NCBI GenBank assembly: GCA_000697455.1
Contig: JNET01033083.1
Location: 1 to 10,520 of the forward strand
Source: Basidiobolus heterosporus B8920
Lineage: Eukaryota > Basidiobolomycota > Basidiobolomycetes > Basidiobolales > Basidiobolaceae
Direction of reading: 5' to 3'
Length of the DNA stretch: 10,520 nt
Made by a program: the position numbers and the translations under genes. The notes below the pieces were generated by a model. That model ran no database searches. It was not told the DNA's origin and saw only the letters and a program-made list of their open reading frames with translations. Positions 8,929-10,520 of this stretch are shown piece by piece. Numbering within the stretch: position 1 is the stretch's first letter; each line of letters starts with the position of its first letter.

Positions 8929-10520
8929 TTACAACAATTCAATGCTATCAAGAGAAGAATCCTCATGTGTGTCATGCGCACTCTTTTTTCCTGTTAATCC
9001 GCTAACAGCATTAAAAATACCTCCCAACAGGCCTTTGTTATCATTGTTCTTAGATCTGGTAACAGGTGCTAAAATGCCGTTCACGATATCCTCCCCAAGT
9101 ATTGGAGATAAAGCACCATCGATGATGTCACCTGCCGTATCTACTACGTTGTCCACCAACTTCAATGGTTCTTCCAAATTTAGTAACGGTACTTGGTCAA
9201 GTCCATCAAACAAACCAAGTGAATCTAGTGTGCCGTCAACTAAGCTTGATACAACTCCATCATGGCGTTCCAACGATGCTGGAGAGATATAATTCGAATC
9301 CTTGTTGAGCTCTGCAATGAAATTCGTGTATTCACTTTCAAAGGAGCGAACTTGTTCGACAGTGTACCCATTCATTTTTACCCAGGATTCTGGAACTGGA
9401 GGTGGAATACGTAGTAATTTGGCATTTTCACGATCGTCCGCATCTAGATAACAATCTTCGTTTGCACTCTTGGTATTATTAAGTGAAGGCTCTTGTGGTG
9501 GTGTTTGTGGTTTGACAGAATAACTGTAACCTCCGCGACGAATATGACGCCGACGTAGAGTGGTGGGGGTTTCAGACACACTTGAACCTTCAGTTGACTG
9601 GGGTGCGACTGTGTTTGCCGGTTTTGCTTGTCCTTTCTTAGCGATGATACCAGGATTGGAGTAACTGTAGCAAAATTCTGGAGATTTGATATCAAATGTA
9701 CTAGCTACAGTAGCACCAAAAGGAATGACTTCGTCTTCAGCTGAGACAGAGATATTGACACTATTGAATCCTCCATAATCACGAGCTAGCAGTGGATTGA
9801 TTAACTGAAAATCAGCCCATATTTTGTCAACAAATGCATGATGTGACCAGAATAGAGGGCTAAAAATAATCACTACAAGTTAGTGTCATGTCAAAAGCGA
9901 GACGTAATTAATCATTGACTTACTCATTTGGACTCCACATAGTCCCTACATCGCCAATTTCACCACCAATATTAACATGGACAAGTGCATGAGGAGCAGC
10001 TTCAATCGCAACCCGAAATTCATTGTAAGATTTCGCGCCAGTAATGATCTTGGAAAGCAACTCTGGTGGATACAAAGCACTAATCTTGTTTCCCCTATTC
10101 CATCTTCGTCTAAGACAGTGAGGCTTTGGGACGTACATCTGCCAATCTTTGAAATGCCCTTCATCAATGCATGGTGATTCACCACTAGCGCCATAGTATT
10201 CAGGTGAGAAAATTACGCTAGTTTCTGGAGCTTGGGAGTCCAGACTCCAATCCCAGTATGGTAGAGTGATGGAGCTGTTGATATTTTGCAATGCTAATTC
10301 AAATTCCTTGATGTATCTTCTATGCCATGGGAAAAAGCATGGAACATTATGGGCTTGGGCTACGTTCTTTAAATGAATAGCTACAATTTTGTCATACATG
10401 GTGGGAGCGGGCCCAGAATGTAACTTTTTGATCGCATCCACATAGGTATTCCACTCTTCAGCACTAAGTTCACGGATTTCCTTTCGAAGTTTGGGTTGGT
10501 CGCAAGTTTGTCCGGTCACT
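8929..10520 (-). CDS. Tyrosinase (type-3 copper oxidase) with long C-terminal extension, N-terminus outside window
   Basis: Predicted to oxidise phenols to quinones for melanin-type pigments or cross-linking; fungal members may be intracellular or secreted, and the leader that would decide lies beyond the right edge. Exons: 10520-9924 and 9859-8929, with a 64-base intron (GTAAGT, CACTAAC branch site, TTTTTAG). The 508 residues in the window (numbered from the codon at 10519) show CuA histidines H49, H57 and H66 (FFPWHRRY), PYWDW at 87-91, CuB H177 and H181 (HALVH), then SPNDPLFWSHH with the final histidine at 205/206. H57 lacks the Cys two residues before it that makes a thioether in ascomycete and basidiomycete enzymes. 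YSY at 263-265 marks the end of the core. A tail of over 240 residues follows: a multibasic site (301-307), a second YSY (310-312), a region with ESWVKMN, and a Leu/Val/Asp-rich end. It converges on the LITAF-domain gene. Confidence 0.93.
8989..9255 (-). other. Leu/Val/Asp/Gly-rich repetitive tail of the tyrosinase
   Basis: Within the tyrosinase, window residues about 401-489 contain loosely repeated units such as LVDGTLDSLG, LVDNVVDTAGDIIDG, ILGEDIVNGIL and GLLGGIFNAVSGL. They alternate hydrophobic residues with Asp and Gly and suggest short amphipathic helices. By inference they could mediate self-assembly or wall attachment, or shield the active site. There is no transmembrane segment or clear GPI signal at the end. 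Confidence 0.5.

Noticed and set aside
8942-9292. 116-codon plus-strand frame opposite the tyrosinase tail
   Set aside because: It is the antisense shadow of the repetitive coding tail and has no independent support.

Overview
The window looks like nuclear DNA of an AT-rich, early-diverging fungus. The best guess, which is inference, is Zoopagomycota and perhaps Kickxellomycotina. The evidence is four eukaryotic protein genes, introns of only 56-67 bases with GT..AG ends and mostly CTAAC/CTAAT-like branch points, and a compact fungal tyrosinase whose first copper site is spaced H-x7-H-x8-H. No bacterial operon, phage, transposon, CRISPR array, tRNA or rRNA was found.

Layout. (1) 1-904, minus strand: the 5' part (five exons, 221 residues) of a TMEM33/Pom33/Tts1-family ER and nuclear-envelope membrane protein, cut by the left edge. 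(2) 905-3799: almost 3 kb with no gene I can support, only a few short inverted repeats. (3) 3865-5175, plus strand: an intronless 436-residue protein with seven membrane spans fused to a C-terminal RGS domain, preceded by a good TATA box. (4) 5176-7101: another long spacer without a supportable gene. (5) 7273-7842, plus strand: a three-exon gene for a 149-residue LITAF-domain membrane zinc protein, also with a TATA-like box. (6) 7843-8928: spacer between convergent genes, with a weak candidate for a short or decayed gene starting at 8135. (7) 8929-10520, minus strand: two exons of a tyrosinase lacking only its N-terminus, with a long C-terminal extension holding a multibasic site and a leucine/valine/aspartate-rich tail.

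The genes do not form an obvious pathway. Three are membrane proteins (nuclear envelope/ER, cell-surface signalling, endosome/lysosome) and one is a probably secreted copper oxidase. They are separated by 1-3 kb spacers, so I read them as ordinary separate genes. I found no new multi-gene system. The points most worth a second look are the receptor-RGS fusion with both G-alpha-contact asparagines kept, the tyrosinase tail, the three-exon LITAF gene and the hidden fifth exon of the TMEM33-family gene.
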